From NCBI RefSeq assembly GCF_025913575.1, contig NZ_CP109785.1, forward strand, positions 2,046,001-2,110,000: a stretch of 64,000 nt of DNA, given 5' to 3'. Shown here in pieces: positions 35,740-44,962 of the stretch (positions are counted from its first letter, which is position 1; each line of letters opens with the position of its first letter). Under the pieces are notes generated by a model. The model was given only the letters and a program-made list of their open reading frames with translations. It made no database searches and had not been told where the DNA came from. The position numbers and the translations under genes are program-made. The DNA is from Halocatena marina (GTDB lineage: Archaea > Halobacteriota > Halobacteria > Halobacteriales > Haloarculaceae).

Positions 35740-35741
35740 GA

Positions 35742-36005
35742 TCAGAACACCCCAATCCGTGAGGCGACTTCCTGTGCGTCGTCGTCCTCGGATAGGCGCA
35801 CGGTGGCCTTCTTCGTTCCCTGTGGCGTTACTTGCGTTGTGACGCTCTCGGCGGCGATGTCGAACAGCTCTGCGAGCGCCTCCTTAATCTCGGGTTTCGA
35901 GGCGTCGAGAGCGACGATGAACTCAAGTTTGTTATCGTAGTCCATCTTGTCCATCGCCTTCTCGGTCACGTTCGGATGACGGATTATGTCCGTACCATTG
36001 CTCAT
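35742..36005 (-). CDS. rpl23: Large ribosomal subunit protein uL23
   Basis: An 87-residue uL23 with IRHPNVTEKAMDKMDYDNKL (residues ~8-27) and LEFIVALDASKPEIKEALAE. It is docked beside the exit tunnel, where signal recognition particle binds. Start overlaps the uL4 stop by 4 bases; 2 bases separate it from uL2. Confidence 0.96.
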   Translation of the reverse strand: MSNGTDIIRHPNVTEKAMDKMDYDNKLEFIVALDASKPEIKEALAELFDIAAESVTTQVTPQGTKKATVRLSEDDDAQEVASRIGVF

Positions 36006-36748
36006 CTGTTGCTCACCTCCTCGATTGCGCTCTCGGTGAAGACGGTGAGCCGACCAGCGTGTGTACCTGGGGCGAGATCTTCCGCGTAGACCTCTTGTGC
36101 CGTCGCCACGTCAGCGCCAGCGAGATTCCGAGCAGCTTTCGATGGCTCTTCGCTCGTTACGAAGAGGATCGACTTTGGCTGCTTGTACTTTCGCCCGCGA
36201 GTCGTTCCGCGACCGGCACGAACCGTCTTGCCGTCGTCTGCGCGTTCGATATCCGCGTGGATGCCGAGTGCTTCGAGAACCTCGGTGACCGCTTGGGTCT
36301 TCACAAGATCCTCAAACTCGTCGCTCACGACCACCGGAAACTCGAGATCGTCGTCGAATTGGTGACCGCGCTCGCGCACGAGTTCGACATCAGCCGTCGC
36401 CGCAAGTGCGCTTTGCACTGCGAGTTGGCGTTCTTTCTTGTTGATCTTCTTCCCACGATCCGTCTCGGTCTTGGGCGGGTGTGCCCGGCGACCACCGACG
36501 GTTTGTGGAACGCGCCGACCGACGCTGTTCTGGCGTGGCACGTGGGCCATGCCGCGTCCGCTGCCGAACGATTCGGCGGGCGTACGCATTCCAGCGTACT
36601 CGTCAGCACCGTAGTCCTGTGCTCGATTGGCTTGGGCGGCGCGCACCGCACGCTCGACGAGGTCGGGGCGGTATGGTGTCTCGAACACCTCGGGGAGATC
36701 TATCTCTCCACTCTCGCTGCCGTCCAAACCGCGTACTGTTGCCTTCAT
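36002..36748 (-). CDS. rpl4: Large ribosomal subunit protein uL4
   Basis: A 248-residue uL4 of archaeal type: PYRPDLVERAVRAAQANRAQ, the tunnel loop with GMAHVPRQNSVGRRVPQTVG (residues ~70-89), then GGRRAHPPKTE and the C-terminal globular domain with SAIEEVSNR. Start overlaps the uL3 stop by 4 bases. Confidence 0.97.
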   Translation of the reverse strand: MKATVRGLDGSESGEIDLPEVFETPYRPDLVERAVRAAQANRAQDYGADEYAGMRTPAESFGSGRGMAHVPRQNSVGRRVPQTVGGRRAHPPKTETDRGKKINKKERQLAVQSALAATADVELVRERGHQFDDDLEFPVVVSDEFEDLVKTQAVTEVLEALGIHADIERADDGKTVRAGRGTTRGRKYKQPKSILFVTSEEPSKAARNLAGADVATAQEVYAEDLAPGTHAGRLTVFTESAIEEVSNR

Positions 36749-37761
36749 CCTTGGTCACTCTTCGTAGAGACGTACCGGACCTCTGGATCGAGGCGCGGTT
36801 GGTCGTTCGGTCGGACGGCGGGGCGGAGTCGCACGAGGCGCTGTTTCGGTCCTGGCAACGAGCCTTTCACGAGAACGTAGCCACCGTTGACCTCACCGTA
36901 GTTGATGAAACCGCCATCAGGCGTCACGTCCTCGTCACCGATGGATATGATTCGCTTGTTCAACTCGGTCCGCTGGTGGTAGCCCATCTGTCCCTGTTGT
37001 GGGACGGTTGAGCGAACACGCGATGGGTTCCATGGGCCGAGGTTACCGATACGGCGTTTCCAGCCCTGTCGGTAGTGTTTGCCCTTTCGCTTTTGGACAC
37101 CCCAGCGCTTGACGGGACCCTGTGTCCCTTTGCCTTTCGTGATACCCGCGACATCGGTGTACTCGCCCGCTCGGAAGACATCCGAAACGGTGTGTTCACC
37201 GCCGTCTGCGAGGAGATCCATGGCGAAGTCAACTCGCTCACCGAGCGTTCCTCCGCCCACGCGTGTCTCCATTACGTCCGGTTTTCGCTTCGGGACGCTC
37301 GGGAGTTCACCCGGGAGCGTGTGCGTGATAAGACGCACATCCCCGAGATCTCCCGTTTCGAGAGCGTCTCGAATGATCTGTTCTTGTCCCTGGTGATCAC
37401 TGCGCTCGTCTGGAAGATCGACTGCACGTTCAAGGTCCTCGTGAACCTCGTCAGTCCAAACTTCCGTGAGCGGACGGTGACCGTATGGGGTCTTCTCGTA
37501 GGCCCGAAGGGCGACCGCGCGCACTGGCGGGGTCTCGATAACCGTGACAGGAACGGTCTCCTCCATCCCTTCGCGGGGAGAATCGGGCTCATCGTTGATC
37601 AAAACGACGTGGGACATCCCGGCCTTGTAGCCGGCGAACCCCTGAAGCCCAACCTGCCCGTCATCGTCGGGCCAGGTGCTGATTCGAGGCACCTCGCTCG
37701 ACGCGCGAACGCGTGGGCCGAAGCCCATCGAGCCTTTTCGTGGTCTGCTTGGCGTTGGCAT
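36745..37761 (-). CDS. rpl3: Large ribosomal subunit protein uL3
   Basis: A 338-residue uL3 starting MPTPSRPRKGSMGFGPRVRA. The segment GFAGYKAGMSHVVLINDEPD (residues ~39-58) and the loop region with TKGKGTQGPVKRWGVQKRKG (~205-224) reach toward the peptidyl transferase centre. The first ribosomal gene of the cluster here; 13 bases separate it from the SPOUT methyltransferase gene upstream. Confidence 0.97.
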   Translation of the reverse strand: MPTPSRPRKGSMGFGPRVRASSEVPRISTWPDDDGQVGLQGFAGYKAGMSHVVLINDEPDSPREGMEETVPVTVIETPPVRAVALRAYEKTPYGHRPLTEVWTDEVHEDLERAVDLPDERSDHQGQEQIIRDALETGDLGDVRLITHTLPGELPSVPKRKPDVMETRVGGGTLGERVDFAMDLLADGGEHTVSDVFRAGEYTDVAGITKGKGTQGPVKRWGVQKRKGKHYRQGWKRRIGNLGPWNPSRVRSTVPQQGQMGYHQRTELNKRIISIGDEDVTPDGGFINYGEVNGGYVLVKGSLPGPKQRLVRLRPAVRPNDQPRLDPEVRYVSTKSDQG

Positions 37762-37774
37762 GGTTTTTCAATAT

Positions 37775-38704
37775 TCACTCCAGATTGAGGCACGCAAGTG
37801 TTGCAAACATCGCTTCTTCAGTTCGCACGGTCTTGCTGCCTTGATTTGGAACCGTATTGAGCCAGAGGTCGAACCGGGACCTGTCCGGTTTCGGTCCGTC
37901 GTCCGACGTGTCATCTCGTGCGCCGACCGCATCTGGGTCGACGTCTAATATCTCTGGAAGGCCACGTTCCGGTGCACCGAACGCAACGGTGTACGCACTG
38001 TCACCTTTGCCTTCGGCTGCATCCGTGTCCGTATCCGTGCTCGTACTCGTGCTAGTGACTCCAGCTCCGTCGTCAGTCAGTTGTTGACGGAGAGTACGGA
38101 GCAGCGAGATAGAGAGTACCTCGCCGTAGCGCGACGACGCGATACGGAACCCCGCATCGGGTCGCTTGAGCACTGTATCTAACTCCGCGCGCTCAACGCT
38201 CATCCCTGGAAGGGGATTATTAACGATCCGCGCACGAAGTGGCCGTCGCGAAGAGATCCTGATGGTAACGCGCTCTCTCTCATCCACCGACATATTCGGT
38301 GGAACAACGAGAGAGAGTGGGTGTTGCAGGCCGCAATTGACCCGAACGCGCCCGTCAGATCCGACCTCGGTCACGATTCCCTGTCTTAACGACCCCGAAT
38401 CGTTCGATCCGGAGCCGGTCTGTGCGACAGCGCGGAGTGGCGGCAAGACGCCCACGTACTCCAGTTCGTTCCGCCGTCCCCAGACTTCCTTTCGGAGGTA
38501 CGGGGGTGTGGCCGCGTAGGCCAGGACGGTGCGAACGAACCCGCCATCGCGCCTGCGTTCCCCCTCCGAATCGGGGTACACGACAAGACGATCGACCCGA
38601 AACACCGTCGCCGCACGGGCGACGTAACCGAGTTTGCGGGTCGCCTCCCGCTTGTCTCGGGCTTCTCGGGTCAGCGATGACGGCACGAGTACGGTAACTG
38701 TCAT
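37775..38704 (-). CDS. SPOUT-class RNA methyltransferase (COG2106 family)
   Basis: A 309-residue member of the COG2106 / SPOUT1 family, which has an alpha/beta-knot methyltransferase fold interrupted by an OB-like insert. Signature segments: SSLTREARDKREATRKLGYV (residues ~9-28) and VRTVLAYAATPPYLRKEVWG near residue 60. A third is the knot part AYTVAFGAPERGLPEI with the final LNTVPNQGSKTVRTEEA. An acidic Ser/Thr/Asp-rich insert around 220-235 is a haloarchaeal feature. Likely a uridine methyltransferase of rRNA; the substrate is inferred. It is always found just before uL3 in haloarchaea. The start MTVTVLVPSS at 38704 was chosen over an ATG six codons upstream. Confidence 0.9.
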   Translation of the reverse strand: MTVTVLVPSSLTREARDKREATRKLGYVARAATVFRVDRLVVYPDSEGERRRDGGFVRTVLAYAATPPYLRKEVWGRRNELEYVGVLPPLRAVAQTGSGSNDSGSLRQGIVTEVGSDGRVRVNCGLQHPLSLVVPPNMSVDERERVTIRISSRRPLRARIVNNPLPGMSVERAELDTVLKRPDAGFRIASSRYGEVLSISLLRTLRQQLTDDGAGVTSTSTSTDTDTDAAEGKGDSAYTVAFGAPERGLPEILDVDPDAVGARDDTSDDGPKPDRSRFDLWLNTVPNQGSKTVRTEEAMFATLACLNLE

Positions 38705-38760
38705 GCCGATACACTTCCTCACTATCCACTAGACTGTGCTACTCCTTCCGGATACGCTCG

Positions 38761-38770
38761 TAAAAGGATA
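38761..38770 (-). promoter_or_regulatory. Probable TATA box of the ribosomal supercluster
   Basis: Minus-strand TATCCTTTTA lies about 60 bases before the SPOUT start codon, which would give a leader of about 30 bases. It is the best TATA candidate between this gene and the divergent tRNA. Confidence 0.35.
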
Positions 38771-38861
38771 GCGCTTCAGTACGGGAATGGGACGGCTTCG
38801 CACGCTAATTCGGGTCACTATGCCATGCAAAAACAAGGACATGACGACCGCACTCCGGTAC

Positions 38862-38870
38862 GCTTTTATG
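38862..38870 (+). promoter_or_regulatory. TATA box of the tRNA-Gly gene
   Basis: GCTTTTATG sits 31-39 bases before the first base of the tRNA, as expected if transcription starts a few bases upstream of the mature 5' end. Confidence 0.5.
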
Positions 38871-38900
38871 GTTGACCGCCGTCGGTCTGATTGCAGACAG

Positions 38901-38971
38901 GCGCTGGTAGTGTAGTGGTATCACGTGACCTTGCCATGGTCACAACCTGGGTTCAAATCCCGGCCAGCGCA
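38901..38971 (+). tRNA. tRNA-Gly (anticodon GCC)
   Basis: 71 bases that fold as a cloverleaf. The acceptor stem is GCGCTGG paired with CCAGCGC, with discriminator A at 38971. The anticodon stem TGACC/GGTCA encloses loop TTGCCAT with anticodon GCC, and the T loop is GTTCAAATC in CCTGG...CCGG context. No intron and no encoded CCA. It reads GGC and GGU codons. It is transcribed away from the ribosomal cluster. Confidence 0.97.
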
Positions 38972-39046
38972 TTGCTGTTGTTCTTTCGTTTCAAGTTTTA
39001 AGTCTCCAGTTGCTAACAGAACTTCATAGTGGCCTGTCCCGATCAC

Positions 39047-39088
39047 GTTCCACCGGACCACGTATTCACGCCACAGCCACGGTGGAAC
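39047..39088. repeat. Inverted repeat, 9-base arms
   Basis: GTTCCACCG at 39047-39055 pairs perfectly with CGGTGGAAC at 39080-39088, leaving a 24-base loop. No poly-T tract follows directly. Confidence 0.6.
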
Positions 39089-39447
39089 AGCACGGACGCA
39101 CGCTGGCTGGAATCAATAACAAAACATATCTATTTTTCTGTACGCTTAAGTAAATATAGTTGACATAAGTAGATGGGAAACGATACAGATCATCTCAAAT
39201 AATCTAGGAACGGTATGATCATCCAAACGATACAACAGCATAGCGTTACGGTCATCGACCACACTATGGAGATGTTATTTCACATGTATTTCCCACATCC
39301 ATCTCATTTGTCCGATCTCACAGTACGAATGTAGGAGAGGGAGCCGTTGTTTTCTTTAATTCGCAATGCAAATAGTAATAGAACATAAGTGAAAATAGTA
39401 TGTTCTAATTCGAAAATTATATTGACAATGGATACAACAGAACGAGT

Positions 39448-39501
39448 CAGCCAGTCGGTTGCCGTGCCCCAACACTCCAAGCTACCGGGATCGACTGGCT
39501 G
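39448..39501. repeat. Inverted repeat, 10-base arms plus wobble pairs
   Basis: CAGCCAGTCG at 39448-39457 pairs perfectly with CGACTGGCTG at 39492-39501. Three more inner pairs with G-U wobbles are possible, leaving a loop of about 28 bases. It could be a structured RNA or the end of a lost element. Confidence 0.6.
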
Positions 39502-39739
39502 TATTCCATGAACGATTACACTGGATGCTCCCGAACACTCGTTCTCCGCGCAATCACCCTGCGTGCGATTGGATCCGTCACGTCTCCGTACTGTGAGACC
39601 TATACGACAAATTACTGACTGAATAATAAAAACATTTTTGAAATTTTAACGAATTGGTTGTAGCTTCTCTCGTAGGTCATAGGATGAGACACAGCATATG
39701 GAGTCAGGAGGCACTTTTTCAGTCTGGTCTCTGATCCCG

Positions 39740-40609
39740 CTACCCCCTTCGTCGACGGAGCACGGTGATAATCCCGAGCAGTGGGAGTCCAAACACGATG
39801 AGATACGGGATCGCGTAGGTTCCACCGACGAAGAGTGCACGCACTGCGACGATGACACCGTTGACCGACGAAACAAATGCATCAAGAACACCCGTCTCGT
39901 ACCATTGCTTCGGTTTCTCGCGTGTGGGTGATGGTTCGTTGAGTTCGACAGTGACTGTCGCGTAGGTGATCTGGTTTTCGAGCGCACGGCGCTGTGCTTT
40001 CAGCCGCTCGATTTGTCCCTGGACTGTCGAAAGTCGCTCTCCGACCGCGAGGACACTCTCTGTATCATTCGCCTGATCGTAGAGTTTCCGGAGACGGTCA
40101 CGCTGAGCGCGGAGGTTTTTCAAGCGTGCTTCGAGATCGACGACACGATCGGTCACGTCTGTCGTATTTGTCTCTGCTCGTCGTACCTCACCCTCTTGCT
40201 TTACGCGTTCGAAGAACGTCGAGAAATTCTTCGCGGGAACACGGTAGACGACCCGACCGCTGGTCCACCTCCTGTCTTCCGAACCGCTTACACCCTCCGA
40301 AGAGTCGCTCACGAACCCACCATATGACTGGACGGCTTGGGTAAGATTCGTCCTGGCTGCATCGAAGTCCATCACCTGACTACGCACGAACCCGGTTCGA
40401 ATCAGCGCCTGCTGAGCCTGTGCATTCGATTGGACATCTGACGTTTCTTGAGCAGCATCGCCACCAGTAGCAGATGGTTTGCTACCGCTATCACCACCAG
40501 TGTTGCTACTAATACTCTTCGTTCCTCCGAGATCGCTGGCCGAACAACCAGACAGCAAAATGAGAAAAACGAGAGCAAGAACGGTTACCGTTCGTTTAGT
40601 CGTCGCCAT
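39740..40609 (-). CDS. DUF4349 lipoprotein with coiled coil and C-terminal membrane helix
   Basis: A 289-residue protein. The N-terminus is a lipoprotein signal with lipobox LSGC (residues ~18-21). A Ser/Gly/Asp-rich linker follows. The DUF4349 domain contains AVQSYGGFVSDSSEGVSG and VVYRVPAKNFSTFFERV. Next is a long coiled coil (RVVDLEARLKNLRAQRDRLR and repeats, ~140-200), then VTVELNEPSP. A membrane helix (YAIPYLIVFGLPLLGIITVL) near the end is followed by RRRRG. Function of the family is unknown; an envelope-associated role is inferred. Start at 40609 was chosen because it places the signal correctly. Confidence 0.88.
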   Translation of the reverse strand: MATTKRTVTVLALVFLILLSGCSASDLGGTKSISSNTGGDSGSKPSATGGDAAQETSDVQSNAQAQQALIRTGFVRSQVMDFDAARTNLTQAVQSYGGFVSDSSEGVSGSEDRRWTSGRVVYRVPAKNFSTFFERVKQEGEVRRAETNTTDVTDRVVDLEARLKNLRAQRDRLRKLYDQANDTESVLAVGERLSTVQGQIERLKAQRRALENQITYATVTVELNEPSPTREKPKQWYETGVLDAFVSSVNGVIVAVRALFVGGTYAIPYLIVFGLPLLGIITVLRRRRG

Positions 40610-40811
40610 AACTACTGTTTGACACCTGATCACGTGCAACATCACAACAGAGAGATAAATATTTTATCTTGCAGATACGTGTACACCAGCGTTTCTCTGA
40701 CGCTGATGGCGGATAGGTTAATGCCGAACAGAGCTCGATCTCGGAGCCATCTTTTGAGAGAGTTGTCGTTGCTGGCAGTACGCTTACGTTCGCTCCGAGA
40801 GTGGATCGCGT

Positions 40812-41126
40812 ATGTCCGTTATCGCACTTTTGAGTGTTGCTCCGGTTCAGGAAGACAGTATGGGGGCTGAAGTAGCGAAAGCCGTCGATGCACTCGATGC
40901 GTTCGACGTGTCCTATGAGACCAATCCGATGGGAACCGTCATCGAGACAGACAGCATCGGCGAGCTTTTCAGAGCTGCCGAAGCTGCTCATACAGCCGTT
41001 GATGGAGATCGGGTGAGTACTGTCTTGAAGATCGATGATAAGCGGACGATCGATCAGTCCGCCAGCGAGAAGGTCGAGAGCGTAGAACACCACCTCGGAC
41101 GGGCCGCAAAAAGCGACGATCGGTGA
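40812..41126 (+). CDS. MTH1187-type thiamine-binding protein (DUF77)
   Basis: A 104-residue ferredoxin-like alpha/beta protein: VIALLSVAPVQEDSMGAEVA (residues ~3-22), SYETNPMGTVIETDSIGELF and an RVSTVLKIDDKR strand, matching the MTH1187/YkoF family that binds thiamine or its precursors. In the cytoplasm. It is 61 bases ahead of mch on the same strand, with its own region between. Confidence 0.9.
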   Translation: MSVIALLSVAPVQEDSMGAEVAKAVDALDAFDVSYETNPMGTVIETDSIGELFRAAEAAHTAVDGDRVSTVLKIDDKRTIDQSASEKVESVEHHLGRAAKSDDR

Positions 41127-41159
41127 TTCGAGCGACACGCTATCCGAACCGACAACCGA

Positions 41160-41166
41160 TTTATTA
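41160..41166 (+). promoter_or_regulatory. TATA box of mch
   Basis: TTTATTA lies 21-27 bases before the ATG at 41187, consistent with a leaderless transcript separate from the DUF77 gene. Confidence 0.4.
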
Positions 41167-41186
41167 CTCGCGCCGGAGCCATTGAT

Positions 41187-42179
41187 ATGGAGAGTCTCAA
41201 CCGGATGGCGACCGAACTCATCGATGAGGCACTTGAGTTCACCGATGAGCTCGCGATCGACGCCTACGAGCTCGAAAACGGAGCGACGGTACTTGATTTC
41301 GGAGTCGATGCAATTGGTGGTCTCGAAGCTGGACTATTATTGACCGAGATTCAGACCGCTGGTCTTGCAACTGTCGCGTCTTCACTCGACGAAATCGGAG
41401 GCGCTCCCCGACCATTCGTCGAACTCTCGACAGACCATCCCGCACGCGCGCTGCTTTGCTCACAAAAAGCAGGCTGGGAGCTATCTATCGAAGGAGAGAG
41501 CACGAGCGATAACGAGGCAGCTGACGATGGAAGCAGCAGTGAAAACGCGATGTACGAGGGGCTCGGGAGTGGTCCGGCCCGTGCACTCGTCGCTACCGAG
41601 GAGGAGTTTCGTCAGCTCGGATACGCTGATGCGTTCGATTTCGCGGTTCTTACCGTCGAATCCGACGAACATCCGACGGAGTCGGTCGCAGCCCACGTCG
41701 CGGACATGTGTGACGTTCAGCCAGGGAGTGTCTTTCTCCCAGTCTTCTCGACTGCGAGTATCCCAGGAAGTGTTACGATGGCAGCCCGTGCGGCCGAGCT
41801 GGTGGTGTTCCGGGCGTTCGAACTCGGATACGATCCGCTCGAACTTCTCTCCGTGTCAGCTCGCGCGCCTGTCGCGCCCGTTGCCAGCGATGAAGCGACT
41901 GCCATTGCCCGGACGAACGATGCACTCGCCTACGGTGGTCAGGTCCATCTCACGGTCGAGTCGGATGCCGAGCTCCTCTCAGAGCTTTCCTCAAGCGCGA
42001 CGGACGAGTACGGTACGCCGTTCGCAGATATTTTCGAATCGGTCGATTGGGACCTATACGAGGTCCCAGAAGCAATCTTCGCGCCAGCACAGGTCACCGT
42101 CGATGTGGTAGGTGGTCCAACGAAAGCATACGGGCAAGTGAACGAAGAGCTCTTGCTAAACTCGTTCGGACTACGATGA
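41187..42179 (+). CDS. mch: Methenyltetrahydromethanopterin cyclohydrolase
   Basis: A 330-residue protein of the Mch family: NGATVLDFGVDAIGGLEAGL (residues ~32-51), ELSTDHPARALLCSQKAGWE, then GSGPARALVATEE, PVFSTASIPGSVTMAARAAE and the C-terminal DVVGGPTKAYGQVNEELLL. In methanogens it hydrolyses methenyl-tetrahydromethanopterin. Haloarchaea use a folate-type carrier and keep Mch in one-carbon metabolism, probably with a related substrate. The start ATG at 41187 lies 25 bases after a TATA box. Its stop overlaps the next gene's start (ATGA). Confidence 0.93.
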   Translation: MESLNRMATELIDEALEFTDELAIDAYELENGATVLDFGVDAIGGLEAGLLLTEIQTAGLATVASSLDEIGGAPRPFVELSTDHPARALLCSQKAGWELSIEGESTSDNEAADDGSSSENAMYEGLGSGPARALVATEEEFRQLGYADAFDFAVLTVESDEHPTESVAAHVADMCDVQPGSVFLPVFSTASIPGSVTMAARAAELVVFRAFELGYDPLELLSVSARAPVAPVASDEATAIARTNDALAYGGQVHLTVESDAELLSELSSSATDEYGTPFADIFESVDWDLYEVPEAIFAPAQVTVDVVGGPTKAYGQVNEELLLNSFGLR

Positions 42180-42664
42180 AATTCAAAGTCATCCCGGAAC
42201 CACGTTCACGCTCGTTCCTCCGGAAAGCACAGCAGACACTTCCACTTGTTCCCAGTAGTGAGGACGACTGTTGTACCCTTCTCATAGCAGACACCGAGAT
42301 CGACAGCCGCGACACTGCTCGAGAATGGATCACGTTTCTCCGAGCGCTCGGACTGGTTGCTGAATCAGACGGCCGATACTATCAGCGTCGGAATCGATCA
42401 GCAAACGACACCGCAACAGCGTTTCGAGAGCGCGTCTACGCGGCCGAATCAGTGCTGCGGGCACTCGATGAAACAGATTCACTATCGGCTGACGAGATTT
42501 TCGAGCGAGTCCGTGTTCCACCGTGGGAGCAAAACCGCCGTCAGGACTGGGAATCCGTCTGGCACGAGCGCGTGCACCGACTACTGGAATGGGCCGTCGT
42601 GCTCGACCTCGCAGAACAGGAGGACGAAAACCACTACAGAGCAATCCGTTCAGCGGGAGAATAA
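42176..42664 (+). CDS. Hypothetical protein coupled to mch
   Basis: A 162-residue soluble protein with no signal or membrane segment. Residues ~45-75 (DTAREWITFLRALGLVAESD) and ~105-125 (SLSADEIFERVRVPPWEQNR) have the look of two winged-helix units, so it may be a DNA- or RNA-binding protein. A DCC motif occurs near residue 30. The ATG overlaps the mch stop, so the two are translated together; conservation of this pairing would suggest a role linked to C1 metabolism. I do not recognise a named family. Confidence 0.7.
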   Translation: MKFKVIPEPRSRSFLRKAQQTLPLVPSSEDDCCTLLIADTEIDSRDTAREWITFLRALGLVAESDGRYYQRRNRSANDTATAFRERVYAAESVLRALDETDSLSADEIFERVRVPPWEQNRRQDWESVWHERVHRLLEWAVVLDLAEQEDENHYRAIRSAGE

Positions 42665-42800
42665 ACCGTCTTCTCCGGAGACCTCTTCGTAACCGTCGTG
42701 GACGCCTGTTACTCAGTCGTTAGCAGGTAACCGAATACCGGGGGTTACGACCCTACAGATCGCTGAATAGTGCTGAACAGTAGCTCGATCGACGAAACGA

Positions 42801-44825
42801 TTAACCCACCATTTTGGGTTCTGTTTCGCTTTTCTCGCCCGAATAGATCCGCTCGATTTTCTCTTCGAATTCGTCGATGATATTTCGGCGTTTGAGTTTC
42901 ATCGAGGAGGTGAGCATATCATTTTCGGGCGTCCACTCGGTGGCAACGAGTTCGAACGCCTTGATGCGCTCGTGTTTTGCAAAGTCCTCGTTTACGCGTT
43001 CGATCTCTTCACCGATCCACTCACGAACACGCTCGTCGGTTGCGATTGCTTCGGGATCGTTGGGGAGATTGACGTCGTTTGCGTCTGCCCATCGGGTGAT
43101 GGCTTCGAAGTTTGGAACGATCAGTGCACTAATGAACTTCTGATCGTCGCCAAGAACCATTACCTGCTCAGTGCGGTCGCTGGTGGCAAACGAGTCTTCG
43201 ATAGGACCAGGAGCGATATTCTTTCCGGTATCGAGGACGATCAACTGCTTCAACCGATCGTGGTAGATGAGATACCCGTCGTCGGTTTGTTCGACGATAT
43301 CACCGGTTCGGAACCATTGTTCAGTTTCTCCATCGCCTCCACTCTCCACGGATGTGAACGCTTCGACGGTCGCTTCGGGGTTGTTCCAGTAGCCTTCAGT
43401 GACGTTCGGGCCTTTGACAAGCAGTTCACCGATGTCGCCGGTCGCCTTCTCTCGTTGATCGGGGCCAACTACCTCTTTATCGAGTTTCACGTCGACACCA
43501 ACCAATGGCGGACCAAGCGTACCGGGACGCATGTCCTCAGTCGGGTTCACACAGACCACCGGAGCGGTTTCTGTGAGACCGTATCCCTCGACGATCGGAA
43601 AGCCCATTCCCTGAAACATCCGACAGAGCTCTTCAGAGAGGCTTCCTCCGCCGCTAATCAGCAGCTCTAGATTTCCGCCCATCTGTTCTTTCACGCTACT
43701 AAAGACCAACCGATCAGCGAGCGCACGTTTGGCACGGAGTCGCTTGCCGGGATCATCCGTGTTGGCATACTCGGTCGCAACATCGACAGCGAGGTCGAAA
43801 ATACGCTTTTTCGCATCGGATTCCTGAGCTTGTTCGCGCATCTGATCGTAAATGCGCTCGTAGACCCGAGGAACGCTCGTTACTGCCGATGGTTTCACGG
43901 TCGAGATGTCCTCCGAGACGGTATCGGGTGACTCGGCGTAGGAGACGGTCGCACCGGCCGCGAACATCATGAAGTGGTTGGACGTTCGCTCAAATACGTG
44001 CGCGAGCGGAAGGAACGACAGCGAAGTGAGCGATGAATCGAGGGCTGGAGCGTCTTTACGATCCGGACGAGGACCGAATCGCTTTCGGATCTGATTGATG
44101 TTCGCACGGAAGTTTCGGTGGGTGAGTTTGACGCCCTTCGGTTTACTGGTCGTCCCAGATGTGTAGATGAGACTCGCCAGATCGTTCGGCTCGCGGCCGA
44201 TGATCCAAGCCTCGTAGTCGCCCTCATTACCGTTCTTCGCGCCGCGTTCGTGAAGCGCGCCGAGCGTGATGATATCCTCACGGTCCTCGTAACCGTCCAC
44301 TGCGTCGATGACGACAATGAATTCGAGATTGAGACTATCCTCAACTTCGAGCACTCGTTCGAGTAACTCCTCGTTTTCGACGACGACACCAGTTGCATTG
44401 GGATCAGAGAGTAGATACTCCACCTGATTCGGTGACGACTCCGTGTAGACCGTCGTTACGACGGCACCGGCTGCTAGCAACGCGAAGTCCGTGTGTGCCC
44501 ACTCCATGCGTGTGCTCGCAAAGATGGCCACCCTGTCGTCCGGTTCGACGCCGATGTCTCGAAACCCTGCGGTGAGATTCATGACAATGGAATGCATCTC
44601 ACGGTACGTCAGTTGGCCATACTCACCGGGTGGAGCGGAATCGACGATGCCTGCATCACACAGTGATCGGTCGTACACACCTCCCTTGTACTGCTGTGCA
44701 ACGCTATCGGAATGGCGCGATGCACTCTCAGCGAAGAGTTGTGATATTGTGTTGTCACCAATAACCGAGTCGGAGTACTCCCGTTCTGCCGTCAGCCAGT
44801 CGGGCGTGGAAACCATATTCACCAT
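42801..44825 (-). CDS. Long-chain fatty acid-CoA ligase (AMP-forming)
   Basis: A 674-residue adenylate-forming enzyme. The A3 motif is IYTSGTTSKPKGVKLTHRNF (residues ~215-234), A5 is EGYGLTETAPVVCVNP and A7/A8 are RTGDIVEQTDDGYL and DRLKQLIVLDTGKNI. The A10 lysine lies in MLTSSMKLKRRNII. An acidic insert is usual for haloarchaea. It activates fatty acids to acyl-CoA via acyl-AMP; substrate length is inferred from the similarity to FadD15-type ligases. Starts at GTG 44834, ATG 44825 or ATG 44816 are possible; 44825 suits the promoter region better. The gene stands alone. Confidence 0.92.
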   Translation of the reverse strand: MVNMVSTPDWLTAEREYSDSVIGDNTISQLFAESASRHSDSVAQQYKGGVYDRSLCDAGIVDSAPPGEYGQLTYREMHSIVMNLTAGFRDIGVEPDDRVAIFASTRMEWAHTDFALLAAGAVVTTVYTESSPNQVEYLLSDPNATGVVVENEELLERVLEVEDSLNLEFIVVIDAVDGYEDREDIITLGALHERGAKNGNEGDYEAWIIGREPNDLASLIYTSGTTSKPKGVKLTHRNFRANINQIRKRFGPRPDRKDAPALDSSLTSLSFLPLAHVFERTSNHFMMFAAGATVSYAESPDTVSEDISTVKPSAVTSVPRVYERIYDQMREQAQESDAKKRIFDLAVDVATEYANTDDPGKRLRAKRALADRLVFSSVKEQMGGNLELLISGGGSLSEELCRMFQGMGFPIVEGYGLTETAPVVCVNPTEDMRPGTLGPPLVGVDVKLDKEVVGPDQREKATGDIGELLVKGPNVTEGYWNNPEATVEAFTSVESGGDGETEQWFRTGDIVEQTDDGYLIYHDRLKQLIVLDTGKNIAPGPIEDSFATSDRTEQVMVLGDDQKFISALIVPNFEAITRWADANDVNLPNDPEAIATDERVREWIGEEIERVNEDFAKHERIKAFELVATEWTPENDMLTSSMKLKRRNIIDEFEEKIERIYSGEKSETEPKMVG

Positions 44826-44962
44826 CTCTGGCACCGATGGTATATACCCGGCTAAAACGAAATACGACGATATTCGAGTTTATCCAAGGGAAGGTTAATA
44901 AGATTCGAATATATGTAGACGAATATAATAACCTGTATCTCAGGTAACTAGAATACACTGCG

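Larger units (their letters stand above)
38972..39739. other. Intergenic region with two perfect inverted repeats, no gene seen
   Basis: 768 bases between tRNA-Gly and the DUF4349 gene. The middle is AT-rich. It holds a 9-base inverted repeat (39047-39055 with 39080-39088) and a 10-base one (39448-39457 with 39492-39501). Short open frames show no haloarchaeal protein character. Being just behind a tRNA it is a plausible place for past integrations, but no duplicated tRNA end or integrase was seen. Confidence 0.55.

Noticed and set aside
36059..36880. 273-codon plus-strand frame antisense to uL4/uL3
   Set aside because: Antisense to conserved ribosomal genes; composition and lack of motif indicate a shadow frame.
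38901..39739. Integration site at tRNA-Gly
   Set aside because: No duplicated 3' tRNA sequence, integrase or element boundary was found in the following 768 bases.
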